Of a DNA stretch of 64,000 bases, positions 1-9,689 are shown one piece after another. Where the stretch lies: assembly GCF_008327685.1 (NCBI RefSeq), contig NZ_BDDE01000016.1, positions 310,001 through 374,000 on the forward strand, read 5' to 3'. Source of the stretch: Actinomadura sp. K4S16. Its GTDB lineage: Bacteria > Actinomycetota > Actinomycetes > Streptosporangiales > Streptosporangiaceae. A program made the translations under genes and the position numbers. How positions within the stretch are numbered: the first letter of the stretch is position 1; the number at the start of each line of letters is the position of its first letter. The notes under the pieces are model-generated. The model saw nothing but the letters and a program-made list of their open reading frames with translations. It did not search any database and was not told where the DNA came from.

Positions 1-1242
1 GCCCCGCTTGACGACCAGGGCTGCCTGGCCATTGCCGAGACCCACGTTCCCGCAGGTGAACATGACGTCGAGGTCCGGCTCGTCCCCGACGAGGACGTGC
101 GGCTGCGCGCCCACCTCGCCGTGGTCGCCGACCGCGACCGCTACCGGCGGCCGGAGTGGATCACCACGGCGGGCCCGGCGCGGCCCGGTGCTGAGATCAC
201 GCTCAGCGTCCCCCTCCCGGTGTCCGCCGCCGGAGCGGTGCTCCAGGTCGCCTCGGCGGCGTCCTGCCGCGTCCTCGTCGACGGCGAGGAGATCGGACGG
301 CAAGGAGGGTTCGACCCGTACGCCGAGCAGGAGGTCCCGCGCGTCGGCCGCTACCGCGTGACGGGCGGTGAACTGGCCCTCGTCCTCACCGAGGGCGGCC
401 CGTCCCCCGCGGTCCTCGTGGACGGACCGGTCGTGTCCGGCACCGGCTGGACCGCCGCGCGCGACGGAGTCCCCGTGCCTGTCGCGGCGCGGCGCGCACA
501 GTACGGCGACCCCGCGTCCCTGCATCTGCGCCGGCGTCCCCACCCGCTCCCCGCCGCGACGTGGCTGGAGGACGATCCGGAAACGGACGCCGTGCTCCCG
601 GCAACGCTCGCCATGCCTGACGCAGCGCTCCAGACGGAAAGGCTGCGTTTCACCGTCCCGCCCGGCGCGACACGCATGCACGTCGACGTTCGCGGTGAAC
701 TTCTGGAGGCGACCCTGGACGGGGAGCCCCTGCAACCGGCCCCGGAGATGCCGCTGCCGAGCCCGGGAGCGACACCAAGCCGGACGGCGGAGCTGCGCAT
801 CCGAACGCTCCCAGGCCATCAAGCGGGCGCGGCACTCGCGGGTCCGGTGCGTTTCACGGCGGGACCGGGCACGATCGAGCTGGGCGACTGGGAGGACGCG
901 GGACTCGCCGGGTACAGCGGCGCCGTCCGCTACCGGCGCACGCTCCGCCTCCCGGCGCCCCCGGCCGCGACGCTCGACCTCGGCCGGGTGCGCGGCACCG
1001 CCGAAGTCACCGTCAACGGCACCCCCGCCGGAGTGCGCATCTGCGCCCCGTACCGCTTCGACGTCGGTGCGGCCCTGCGCGAGGGCGACAACGAGATCGA
1101 CATCCTCGTCTGCGGAACCCTGGCGCCCTACCTTGACGAGGTGAGCCCGACCCACTTCGTCTTCCCGGGCCAGCGGGCCTCCGGCCTCTACGGCCCGGTC
1201 CGCCTTCTGCTGGAGGTACCGGCCGCCCGCGGCACCGACTGA
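1..1242 (+). CDS. Glycoside hydrolase-like protein, C-terminal part (5' truncated by window edge)
   Basis: The reading frame is open from base 1, so the start and any catalytic domain lie outside the window; 413 residues are visible. The C-terminal 130 residues form a beta-rich jelly-roll like the sugar-binding domains of GH2 and alpha-L-rhamnosidase-type enzymes: a YRRTLRLP strand, then VTVNGTPAGVRICAPYRFDV, then a final ASGLYGPVRLLLE strand. This domain usually positions carbohydrate near an active site. No catalytic motif is visible here, so the enzyme class is inference. The gene converges on the S33 peptidase gene with a 37-base gap and shows no clear link to the peptidase island that follows. 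Confidence 0.6.
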   Translation, partial: APLDDQGCLAIAETHVPAGEHDVEVRLVPDEDVRLRAHLAVVADRDRYRRPEWITTAGPARPGAEITLSVPLPVSAAGAVLQVASAASCRVLVDGEEIGRQGGFDPYAEQEVPRVGRYRVTGGELALVLTEGGPSPAVLVDGPVVSGTGWTAARDGVPVPVAARRAQYGDPASLHLRRRPHPLPAATWLEDDPETDAVLPATLAMPDAALQTERLRFTVPPGATRMHVDVRGELLEATLDGEPLQPAPEMPLPSPGATPSRTAELRIRTLPGHQAGAALAGPVRFTAGPGTIELGDWEDAGLAGYSGAVRYRRTLRLPAPPAATLDLGRVRGTAEVTVNGTPAGVRICAPYRFDVGAALREGDNEIDILVCGTLAPYLDEVSPTHFVFPGQRASGLYGPVRLLLEVPAARGTD

Positions 1243-1279
1243 GCGGGACGGTCGTGCCGCGCGGCGGCCGGTACCCGCG

Positions 1280-2857
1280 TCACCTCACGAACTGGCGCGG
1301 TAGGGCGTTCGCCTGCGCGCGCGTGGCCGCTGCCGGGGCCGGGGCGACCCAGACCGGCTCCGGGTCAGGGTTCTTCGCGCAGGTGCGGTCGACCAGGCCG
1401 CGGTCGGCCGGCACCGTGCCATCGCGGAGATAGTCGACCAGGAGGTCGTCCAGGCACTTGTTGCCCGAGAACGTGATGGCGTGGCTGCCGCCGCCCTTCT
1501 CCACGACCAGGCGTGCGCTCGGCAGGGCCCGCGCCATGGCGACACCGCCCTCGTACGGGGTCGCCGGGTCGTCCGTCGCCTGGAACAGCAGCATGGGCGG
1601 CAGGCCCTTGCCGGTGATCCTGGTGCGGTGCCCCGCCTTGACGGGCCAGGTCAGGCAGCCCGCGTTGAACCACATGTTGTTGTACGTGTAGAAGGGCGCC
1701 TTCTCGTTGACCTTCGCCTGGTCCTTCCGCCAGTACCGGAAGTCGCGCGGCCACTTGCTGTCGCTGCACATCACGGCGTTGTAGATGTCGAAGGAGTCGT
1801 CCGCCGGGTCGGGCGCCGCGTAGCGCTCGTACGCGGTGACGAGGGGGGCGGTGTCACCAGAGTTGGTGTACGCGGAGAGCACCGTCGCGAGGCGGGGCCA
1901 CCGCAGGACGTCGTAGCCGCCCGCGACCTGGGTGTCGTCGAACTCGTCGGGCCCGATCCGGCCGACGGGGTGCTCGCGCAGCCGGGTGCGCATCGCGTAC
2001 CACTTGGCCTCGACCTCGTCGGGATCGGTGCCGAGGTGGTAGACGCCGTCGGCCTTGGCGACCCAATGGGTGAACGCCTTGAACCGCTTCTCGTGCTGGA
2101 GGTCCTGGAGGACGTTGTGGTCGTACCAGGAGACGGACGGCCCGACGATGCTGTCCAGGACGAACCGGCGGACGTGCCGCGGGTACAGCTGGGCGTACGT
2201 CGAGCCGAGCGTGGTGCCGTACGACCAGCCGAAGAAGTTGATCTTCTCGGCGCCGAGCGCGCGGCGGATCGACTCCATGTCCCGGACGTGGTCCACCGTC
2301 GACAGGTGCGGCAGCAGCGCGGAGTGCTTCTCGGTGCACTTCGCGACGTAGCCGGCGGCCTTCTCCAGCCACGCCCCCGTGGTGCCCTGGCTGACCTGGA
2401 AGTCGGGCCGCGGGCCGTCGAAGTAGTGCGGGTCGCAGGACATGCGCGGCTCGCTGTGCTGTGATCCGCGCAGGTCGAAGCCGATCCAGTCGTAGGCGGC
2501 GGCGACGTCGGGCGGCAGCTTGGCGGGGATCCAGCTCGCCATCCACAGCCCGCTGATGCCCGGCCCGCCCGGGTTGAGCAGGATCGGCCCCTGCCGCTCG
2601 CCCGGGGGAGCGGTGGCCGGCAGCCGGTTCAGCGCGATCTTGACGGTGCGCCCGTCCGGGCGGTCGTGGTCGAGCGGCACCTCGAGCATCGCGCACTGCA
2701 GCGCCGGGTTCGCGGCGTCGCCGCAGGACTTCCAGTCGAGGCGCGGCGGGTCCCCGGCCGCGGTCGCCGGCGGCGGCCCGGCCAGCGCCGTCGCCGCCAG
2801 CACGCCGCCGCACGCGGCGAGCGCCGCGCCCGCGCGTCTCTTGCTCGGTCGTCTCAC
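1280..2857 (-). CDS. Secreted alpha/beta hydrolase, S33 tripeptidyl/prolyl aminopeptidase family
   Basis: A 525-residue exported peptidase. A basic N-terminus and Ala-rich hydrophobic stretch ending near PPATAA look like a signal peptide. The oxyanion segment NPGGPGISG and the nucleophile elbow GWSYG (Ser about residue 212) are typical of S33 exopeptidases; the C-terminal TAP-like domain has the acid in LLFQATDDPATP and the His in GGGSHAITF. The family removes short peptides or proline-containing N-termini. GTG at 2857 is preferred to GTG at 2863 because the GGAGG element lies 5 bases upstream of it. An operator-like element lies at 2883-2901. Divergent from the collagenase gene, so it probably trims products of that enzyme. 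Confidence 0.9.
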   Translation of the reverse strand: MRRPSKRRAGAALAACGGVLAATALAGPPPATAAGDPPRLDWKSCGDAANPALQCAMLEVPLDHDRPDGRTVKIALNRLPATAPPGERQGPILLNPGGPGISGLWMASWIPAKLPPDVAAAYDWIGFDLRGSQHSEPRMSCDPHYFDGPRPDFQVSQGTTGAWLEKAAGYVAKCTEKHSALLPHLSTVDHVRDMESIRRALGAEKINFFGWSYGTTLGSTYAQLYPRHVRRFVLDSIVGPSVSWYDHNVLQDLQHEKRFKAFTHWVAKADGVYHLGTDPDEVEAKWYAMRTRLREHPVGRIGPDEFDDTQVAGGYDVLRWPRLATVLSAYTNSGDTAPLVTAYERYAAPDPADDSFDIYNAVMCSDSKWPRDFRYWRKDQAKVNEKAPFYTYNNMWFNAGCLTWPVKAGHRTRITGKGLPPMLLFQATDDPATPYEGGVAMARALPSARLVVEKGGGSHAITFSGNKCLDDLLVDYLRDGTVPADRGLVDRTCAKNPDPEPVWVAPAPAAATRAQANALPRQFVR

Positions 2858-2882
2858 AGACACCTCCAGAGGATCAGTGACA

Positions 2883-2901
2883 TTGCAGTGTACAATTTCA
2901 C
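2883..2901. promoter_or_regulatory. Operator-like site A upstream of the S33 peptidase
   Basis: TTGCAGTGTA at 2883-2892 differs in one base from TTGCACTGTA, found at 14321-14330 and inverted at 11396-11405. On the minus strand the adjacent GTGAAATTG (2901-2893) is identical to 14315-14323. The site is 26 bases upstream of the S33 start. The rest of the roughly 317-base gap to the collagenase start (2858-3174) holds no other gene or structure that I can support. Likely bound by one of the local GntR proteins (inference). Confidence 0.5.
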
Positions 2902-3174
2902 CTTTCTTTCGTCATTGTCCGGAAACGGCAGCAGGAGCGCCTCGCGGCCGAAGAAGGCGCGCCACCTCGGAGAAGTCCCTTTCGGCGGCGCCGTTCAGAG
3001 CCGCCCGGGAGATCCATAACGCAGATCGATGGTGCGGTGTATGACCACGGCTCGTTTCCGCCCCACACACTGCGGTCGCACGCTTTCCCGACCCTCCGGG
3101 AGTTGGACCCCGGAGCCCTGCGATCCCGTCCGGTACCCCCTACCGGACGCCCGCCCCCTGGAGGAAAAACCCCC

Positions 3175-5724
3175 GTGAGAAACAGACGCAGATCGACCCG
3201 GTGCCTGCTGGCGTCAATGGCGGTCGCCCTCGGTACGACGTTCCTCGTCTCGCCCGCGAGCGCCGCCCCGACGGCTCCCCCGAAGCCCCCGCCCGCCAGC
3301 ACGCGCCCGGACGGCGGCGGCGAGCGCCACGTCCAGAAGGCCCCGCTCCCGGCCAAGGACCGGCCGCCGCTCTCCGCGGACAAGAACGAGCTGAAGAGCA
3401 GCCCCGACCAGCCGAAGAAGCCGGCGGAGCACAAGCGCCCGTCCATGAAGGCCGCCCCGAAGGCGACCGCCAAGGCCGCCGCCGCGGCGTGCAGTGCGAG
3501 CGATTTCACGAGCCGTTCCGGAAGCGCGCTCGTCCAGCAGATCAAGTCGTCCACGACCGACTGCATCAACTCGCTGTTCAGCCTCACCGGCAGTGACGCG
3601 TACTACGCGTTCCGCGAGTCGCAAATGGTGAGCGTCGCCTATGGACTGCGCGACAACGCGGTCTACTACCCCGGTGACAACAGCACCGGAACGGCACAAC
3701 TCGTCCTTTACCTTCGCGCCGGCTACTACGTCCACTGGTACAACCAGTCGACCGTGGGGACCTACGGCCCCTCGCTGAAGACGGCGATCCAGTCGGGCCT
3801 GGACGCCTACTTCGGCAACTCCAAGTCCTCGACCGTCAGCGACGCCAACGGCGAGGTCCTCGCCGAGGCGGTCACGCTGATCGACAGCGCCGAGGAGAAC
3901 GCCCGCTACATCTACGTGGTCAAGCGGCTGCTGAACGGCTACAACAGCTCCTACGACGCGTCCTGGTGGATGCTCAACGCGGTGAACAACGTCTACACGG
4001 TGCTGTTCCGCGGCCACCAGGTCCCGGAGTTCGTCTCCGCCGTCCAGTCGGACCAGAGCGTGCTCGACACGCTCAACTCCTTCGCCGCGAACCACCTGTC
4101 CCTGCTCGGCACCGACCGCAGCTACCTGGCGTCCAACGCGGGACGCGAACTCGGCCGCTTCCTCCAGCACAGCACGCTCCAGACCAAGGTGCGGCCCCAG
4201 GCCAAGGGGCTGCTCGGGCAGAGCGCCATGACCGGGAAGACCGCGCCGCTGTGGGTCGGCGTCGCGGAGATGACCGACAGCTACGACAAGGCGAACTGCT
4301 CCTACTACGACACCTGCGACCTCTCGCAGCGGCTCGCCCAGAACGTCCTGACCATCAACTACACCTGCAGCTCCAGCATCAAGATCCGAGCGCAGGACAT
4401 GACCGCCGCCCAGCTGTCGGACAGCTGCGCCAGCCTCCAGAACCAGGACGCCTACTTCCACGGCCTGGTGAAGGACGGGAACAGGCCCGTCGCCAACGAC
4501 AACAACACCACGATCGAGGTCTGCGTCTTCGACTCGAGCACCGACTACCAGACCTACGCCGGCGCGATGTTCGGCATCGACACCAACAACGGCGGCATGT
4601 ACCTGGAGGGCGACCCCGCCGCCGCGGGCAACCAGCCGCGGTTCATCGCCTACGAGGCCGAATGGGTGCGGCCGGCGTTCCAGATCTGGAACCTCAACCA
4701 CGAGTACACGCACTACCTCGACGGCCGCTTCGACATGTACGGCGACTTCAACGCCGGTGTCACCACGCCCACCATCTGGTGGATCGAGGGGTTCGCCGAG
4801 TACGTCTCCTACTCCTACCGCAAGGAGGTGTACGACGCGGCGATCACCGAGGCCGGGCGGAACACCTACGCGCTCAGCACGCTGTTCGACACCACCTACA
4901 GCCATGACACGACCCGCATCTACCGCTGGGGCTACCTGGCGGTGCGGTACATGTTCGAGAAGCACCCGGCCGACGTCTCGACCGTCCTCGGCTACTACCG
5001 GACCGGCAACTGGAACGCCGCCCGGACGTTCCTGACCAGCACGATCGGCACCCGCTACGACGGCGACTGGTGGACGTGGCTCGCCGCGTGCGCGTCCGGC
5101 GCCTGCGCGGGCGGCGGCGGAGGCGGCGGCAACCAGGCGCCGACCGCGGCGTTCTCCGCCTCGGCGAACGGCCTGGCGGTCTCCTTCACCGACCAGTCCA
5201 CCGACTCCGACGGCACCATCGCCTCCCGGCGCTGGGACTTCGGCGACGGCGCCACCTCGACCTCGGCCAACCCGTCCCACACCTACGGCGCGGACGGCAC
5301 CTACACCGTCTCCCTCACCGTCACCGACGACAAGGGCGCCACGGGCACCGCGACCAAGCAGCTGGCGGTGTCGGCCGGGGGCGGCGGCGGGACGACCGAG
5401 TGCACCGGGACCGACACCCGCCAGCTCGGCCAGAACTGCCAGCGCAGCAACCTGTCGGCCACCCAGGGAAACCTGGCCTACCTGTACCTCTACGTGCCGG
5501 CCGGCACGCAGTCGATCAAGATCACCTCGTCCGGCGGCACCGGAGACGCCGACCTCTACTACAACCCCACCGGCTGGGCCACGTCGACGTCCTACACCCA
5601 GCGTTCCGCCAACACCGGCAACGGCGAGACCCTGACCATCACCAACCCGCCCGCGGGCTACAACTACATCAGCCTCTACGCCAAGCAGGCCTTCAGCGGA
5701 GTGACGGTGAAGTCCGAGTACTGA
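3175..5724 (+). CDS. Secreted microbial collagenase, peptidase M9, with PKD and PPC domains
   Basis: An 849-residue secreted zinc metalloprotease of the M9 (Clostridium/Vibrio collagenase) family. GTG 3175 has GGAGG at 3160-3164; reading from here gives a basic N-terminus and signal peptide ending near SPASA, followed by a Pro/Lys-rich linker. The zinc site HEYTH is at about residues 509-513 with the third ligand Glu in WWIEGFAEY. After a Gly-rich linker come a PKD domain (WDFGDG motif, about 660-735) and a C-terminal PPC domain, both common collagen-binding accessories. Native triple-helical collagen or gelatin is the expected substrate. It heads an island of peptide uptake and Pro-peptide enzymes and ends at a strong hairpin. 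Confidence 0.95.
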   Translation: MRNRRRSTRCLLASMAVALGTTFLVSPASAAPTAPPKPPPASTRPDGGGERHVQKAPLPAKDRPPLSADKNELKSSPDQPKKPAEHKRPSMKAAPKATAKAAAAACSASDFTSRSGSALVQQIKSSTTDCINSLFSLTGSDAYYAFRESQMVSVAYGLRDNAVYYPGDNSTGTAQLVLYLRAGYYVHWYNQSTVGTYGPSLKTAIQSGLDAYFGNSKSSTVSDANGEVLAEAVTLIDSAEENARYIYVVKRLLNGYNSSYDASWWMLNAVNNVYTVLFRGHQVPEFVSAVQSDQSVLDTLNSFAANHLSLLGTDRSYLASNAGRELGRFLQHSTLQTKVRPQAKGLLGQSAMTGKTAPLWVGVAEMTDSYDKANCSYYDTCDLSQRLAQNVLTINYTCSSSIKIRAQDMTAAQLSDSCASLQNQDAYFHGLVKDGNRPVANDNNTTIEVCVFDSSTDYQTYAGAMFGIDTNNGGMYLEGDPAAAGNQPRFIAYEAEWVRPAFQIWNLNHEYTHYLDGRFDMYGDFNAGVTTPTIWWIEGFAEYVSYSYRKEVYDAAITEAGRNTYALSTLFDTTYSHDTTRIYRWGYLAVRYMFEKHPADVSTVLGYYRTGNWNAARTFLTSTIGTRYDGDWWTWLAACASGACAGGGGGGGNQAPTAAFSASANGLAVSFTDQSTDSDGTIASRRWDFGDGATSTSANPSHTYGADGTYTVSLTVTDDKGATGTATKQLAVSAGGGGGTTECTGTDTRQLGQNCQRSNLSATQGNLAYLYLYVPAGTQSIKITSSGGTGDADLYYNPTGWATSTSYTQRSANTGNGETLTITNPPAGYNYISLYAKQAFSGVTVKSEY

Positions 5725-5748
5725 TCTGACACCCCCGCGACACGACCG

Positions 5749-5778
5749 CCGGGGCCGGACCGAAAGGTCCGGCCCCGG
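5749..5778. terminator. Bidirectional hairpin terminator, GAAA tetraloop
   Basis: A perfect 13-bp GC stem (5749-5761 with 5766-5778) is closed by a GAAA loop and followed by TTTCGTC. It lies between the convergent collagenase and dppF-like genes and can serve both. Confidence 0.8.
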
Positions 5779-5783
5779 TTTCG

Positions 5784-6736
5784 TCACGCCACGAGCGGGC
5801 CGGTCTCCGGGTAGTGGCAGGCGACCTGGCGGCCCTCGACCATCGTGAGGGACGGCAGGTCGGTCCGGCACCGCTCCCGCGCCTTGAAGCAGCGGGGGTG
5901 GAACGGGCAGCCCGGCGGGAGCGAGGACGGGCTCGGCGGGTCGCCGCGGAGCACGATGCGCTCCCTCGCCCGCTCGGCCACGGGGTCGGGGAGCGGGACC
6001 GCCGACAGCAGGGCCCTCGTGTAGGGGTGCGCGGGCGAGCCGTAGACCACGTCCCGCGCTCCCGTCTCCACGACGCGGCCGAGGTACATCACGGCGATCC
6101 GGTCGCACACGTGCCGGACCACCGCCAGGTCGTGGGCGATGAACACGTACGCCATGCCGAGCCGGCGCTGGAGGCCGGCCAGCAGGTTGACGATCTGGGC
6201 CTGGATCGACACGTCCAGCGCCGACACCGGCTCGTCCGCGACGACGAGCCGGGGACCGGTGACCAGGGCGCGGGCGATCCCGATCCGCTGGGCCTGCCCG
6301 CCGGAGAACTCATGCGGGTACCGGTCGATGTGCTCGGCGCCGAGCCCGACGTACTCCAGCATCTCCTGGACGCGGGGCCGCGGGTCCCGCTCGCCCTGCA
6401 CGCGCAGCGGCTCGGCCACGATGGAGCCGACCGTGTGCCGCGGGTTCAGCGAGGCGAACGGGTCCTGGAAGACGATCTGCAGGTCGCGGCGGAGCGGTCG
6501 CATCGCGCGCTGGGACAGCCGCGTGATGTCCGCGCCGTCGAACACGATCCGCCCGGCCGTGGGGTCCAGGAGCCGGACGAGCATCCGCCCGGTCGTGGAC
6601 TTGCCGCAGCCGGACTCGCCGACCAGGCCGAGCGTCTCCCCGGCCCGCACCTCCAGGTCCAGGCCGTTCACCGCCCGCACCGTGCCGCGCCGCGTCTGGA
6701 ACGTCCTGGCCAGCCCTTCCAGCCGGAGCAGCGCCG

Positions 6737-6740
<4 letters not shown>
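5784..6740 (-). CDS. dppF: Dipeptide/oligopeptide ABC transporter ATP-binding protein (DppF/OppF type)
   Basis: A 318-residue cytoplasmic ATPase. Walker A is GESGCGKST, the ABC signature FSGGQAQRIGIARAL, Walker B LVVADEPVSALD, and the H-loop IAHDLAVV. The C-terminal oligopeptide/dipeptide extension includes the CPFHPRC cluster with further Cys downstream, which in DppF/DppD-type proteins is linked to a 4Fe-4S site. ATG 6740 overlaps the preceding ATPase stop by four bases (ATGA), so the two are translationally coupled. It is the last gene of a five-gene importer operon. Powers uptake of peptides, here probably those released by the collagenase and peptidases. Confidence 0.93.
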
Positions 6741-7705
<965 letters not shown>

Positions 7706-7715
7706 GCGTGCTCCT

Positions 7716-7736
7716 TGTGGGGGGCGACCCCCCACA
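7716..7736 (-). repeat. GC hairpin between dppB and dppD, overlapping the dppD ribosome-binding site
   Basis: A perfect 9-bp stem (7716-7724 with 7728-7736) with a CGA loop lies inside the dppB-dppD junction. Its 3' end on the mRNA abuts the AAGGAG of dppD. It could protect the upstream message or modulate dppD translation, and may be a dispersed REP-like element; both are inference. Confidence 0.5.
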
Positions 7737-7755
7737 CCCCCCGGGTTCGCTTCGC

Positions 7756-8745
7756 TCATGCGTATCTCACCTGCGGGTCGATCGCCGCGTACAGCAGATC
7801 CACGACGAGGTTGGCGAACGTGATGAAGAACGCGGCGAGCAGCGCGACGCCCATCACGACCGGCTGGTCGGACTTGTCGATCGAGTCGATGGTGAGCCGC
7901 CCGATGCCCGGCAGCCCGAACACGCTCTCGGTGATCACGGCCCCGCCGAGCAGCGCGCCGAGGTCCATCCCGAAGACGGTGAGGACGGGGGTGAGCCCGG
8001 CGCGCAGCCCGTGCTTGCCGACGACCGTCCGCTCGGGCAGGCCCTTGGCGCGTGCCGTCCGGATGTAGGGCTCCGCCATCGTCTCCACCATCGACGCCCG
8101 GGACAGCCGCGCGTACATCGCCGCGTACAGGAGCGCGAGCGCGACCCACGGCAGGACGAGGTTCTTCGCCCAGGTGACGGGGTCCTCCGCGAACGGCGCG
8201 TAGCTGGAGTAGGGGAGCAGCCCGCCGATCTGGACGACCAGGACGGTCAGCGCCATCGCCGTGAAGTAGATCGGCAGGGACGCGGAGGTGAGCGTGCCCA
8301 CCATCAGCGTCCGGTCGAGCAGCGAGTCCTTGCGCAGCGCCGAGACGACGCCGACGGTCACGCCGCCGGCGAGCCACAGGACCGCCGCGCCGATCCCGAT
8401 CGAGACCGTGGTCGGCAGCCGCCGCATCATCAGGTCCCAGACCGGCATGTTGTTCTGGTAGGAGAACCCGAGGCACGGGAAGTGGCACTGGACGGCCTGC
8501 GGCCCGGTGCCGTAGCTCCGGCCCGCGAAGATGCCGCCGAGGTAGTCGGCGAACTGCCGCCACAGGGGCCGGTCCAGCCCCATCTGGTGGTGGAGCATCG
8601 CGAGCCGCTCCGGCGTGCACGACTTGCCGCACGCCTGCAGCGCCGGATCGGCGGGGAGCACGTAGAAGATCGTGAAGGTCACCGCGCAGATGACGAGCAG
8701 CACCCCGGCGACCCCGGCCAGGCGCACCGCGACGTACCGGATCAC
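7756..8745 (-). CDS. dppB: Dipeptide ABC transporter permease (DppB type)
   Basis: A 329-residue inner-membrane permease. It has the typical N-terminal helix (IRYVAVRLAGVAGVLLV), a large external loop with two Cys (ACGKSC), about six membrane segments and the EAA-type loop (RTARAKGLPERTVVGKHGLR) that contacts the ATPases. GTG 8745 overlaps the stop of dppC by four bases (GTGA), and the gene ends at 7756 by ATGA overlap with the alternative dppD start. It forms the membrane channel with DppC for peptide entry. Confidence 0.93.
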   Translation of the reverse strand: MIRYVAVRLAGVAGVLLVICAVTFTIFYVLPADPALQACGKSCTPERLAMLHHQMGLDRPLWRQFADYLGGIFAGRSYGTGPQAVQCHFPCLGFSYQNNMPVWDLMMRRLPTTVSIGIGAAVLWLAGGVTVGVVSALRKDSLLDRTLMVGTLTSASLPIYFTAMALTVLVVQIGGLLPYSSYAPFAEDPVTWAKNLVLPWVALALLYAAMYARLSRASMVETMAEPYIRTARAKGLPERTVVGKHGLRAGLTPVLTVFGMDLGALLGGAVITESVFGLPGIGRLTIDSIDKSDQPVVMGVALLAAFFITFANLVVDLLYAAIDPQVRYA

Positions 8746-9689
8746 CGGCCCGCCCCCTTCGGGTCGAGGGCGTCGCGGAAGGCGTCGCCGAGCAGCGTGA
8801 ACGCCAGTACGGTCAGCAGCAGGCAGACGCCGGGGACCACGAAGAACGTCGGGTCCACCTGGTACCAGTCGATCGCCTTGGCCATCATCTGCCCCCACGA
8901 CGCGTTCGGCGGCCGGACGCCGATCCCGAGGAACGACAGCGCCGCCTCGGTGCCGATGTTGACCGGGATGGTGAGCGTCGCGTACACCAGGACCGGCGCC
9001 AGCAGGTTGGGCATGACCTCGCGGAAGACGATCCGGTGGCGCGGCATGCCGGTGGCGCGCGCGGCCTCCACGAACTCCCGGTGGCGCAGCGAGAGCGCCT
9101 GCCCCCGGACGATGCGCCCGATGTAGGGCCAGCCGAAGAAGCCCATGACGAACACCAGCTCCAGCGTCCGGTTCCCCTCGGGCAGCACCGACACCAGAGC
9201 GATCATGAAGATGAGCTGCGGGAACGACAGCACCAGGTCCATGACGCGGCTGATCGCCGCGTCGATCCGGCCGCCGGCGAAGCCCGCGGTGAGCCCGAGG
9301 GCGGTCCCGGCCGCGGTGGCGACGCAGGTCGCCGCGACGGAGATCAGCAGCGAGATCCGGGCGCCGTAGACCATGCGGCTGAACACGTCCCTGCCGGTGC
9401 CGGGCTCGACGCCGAGCCAGAAGTCGCCGTCGATCCCGCCGAACGCCCCCTTGGGCGCCCCGGCGAGCGCCTTGTCGATCTTCTCCGGGTGGAACTCGTT
9501 CGGGCCGTGCCCGTTGAGGGCGGTGAGCAGCGGGGCGGCGAGCGCGAGCAGCACGAACAGCGCGACGATCGCCAGTCCGGCGAGGGCGGCAGGGTCGCGG
9601 CGGAGCCGCCCGCCGGCCAGCGCCCACGGCGACCGGCCGGCGGGCGCCGGCACGCCGCCCGCCGCCTCGATGAGGGGCGGGGCGGCCAC
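8742..9689 (-). CDS. dppC: Dipeptide ABC transporter permease (DppC type)
   Basis: A 315-residue permease with an N-terminal cytosolic segment, first helix ALAGLAIVALFVLLALAAP, the OppC-like external domain (GTDxxGRD-like segment here LGVEPGTGRDVFSRM), and the EAA loop AARATGMPRHRIVFREVMPN. The GTG at 9689 overlaps the TAG of the binding-protein gene by one base (TAGTG). The frame stays open far upstream through the binding-protein gene, but only this part looks like a permease. Partner of DppB. Confidence 0.92.
   Translation of the reverse strand: MAAPPLIEAAGGVPAPAGRSPWALAGGRLRRDPAALAGLAIVALFVLLALAAPLLTALNGHGPNEFHPEKIDKALAGAPKGAFGGIDGDFWLGVEPGTGRDVFSRMVYGARISLLISVAATCVATAAGTALGLTAGFAGGRIDAAISRVMDLVLSFPQLIFMIALVSVLPEGNRTLELVFVMGFFGWPYIGRIVRGQALSLRHREFVEAARATGMPRHRIVFREVMPNLLAPVLVYATLTIPVNIGTEAALSFLGIGVRPPNASWGQMMAKAIDWYQVDPTFFVVPGVCLLLTVLAFTLLGDAFRDALDPKGAGR

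Noticed and set aside
2898..3587. 229-codon minus frame over the collagenase start
   Set aside because: Overlaps the RBS and signal peptide of the collagenase; no domain.
3214..6108. 964-codon open frame antisense to the collagenase and dppF
   Set aside because: A product of high GC bias; Val/Gly/Arg-rich, without domains, and fully opposite to genes with clear motifs.
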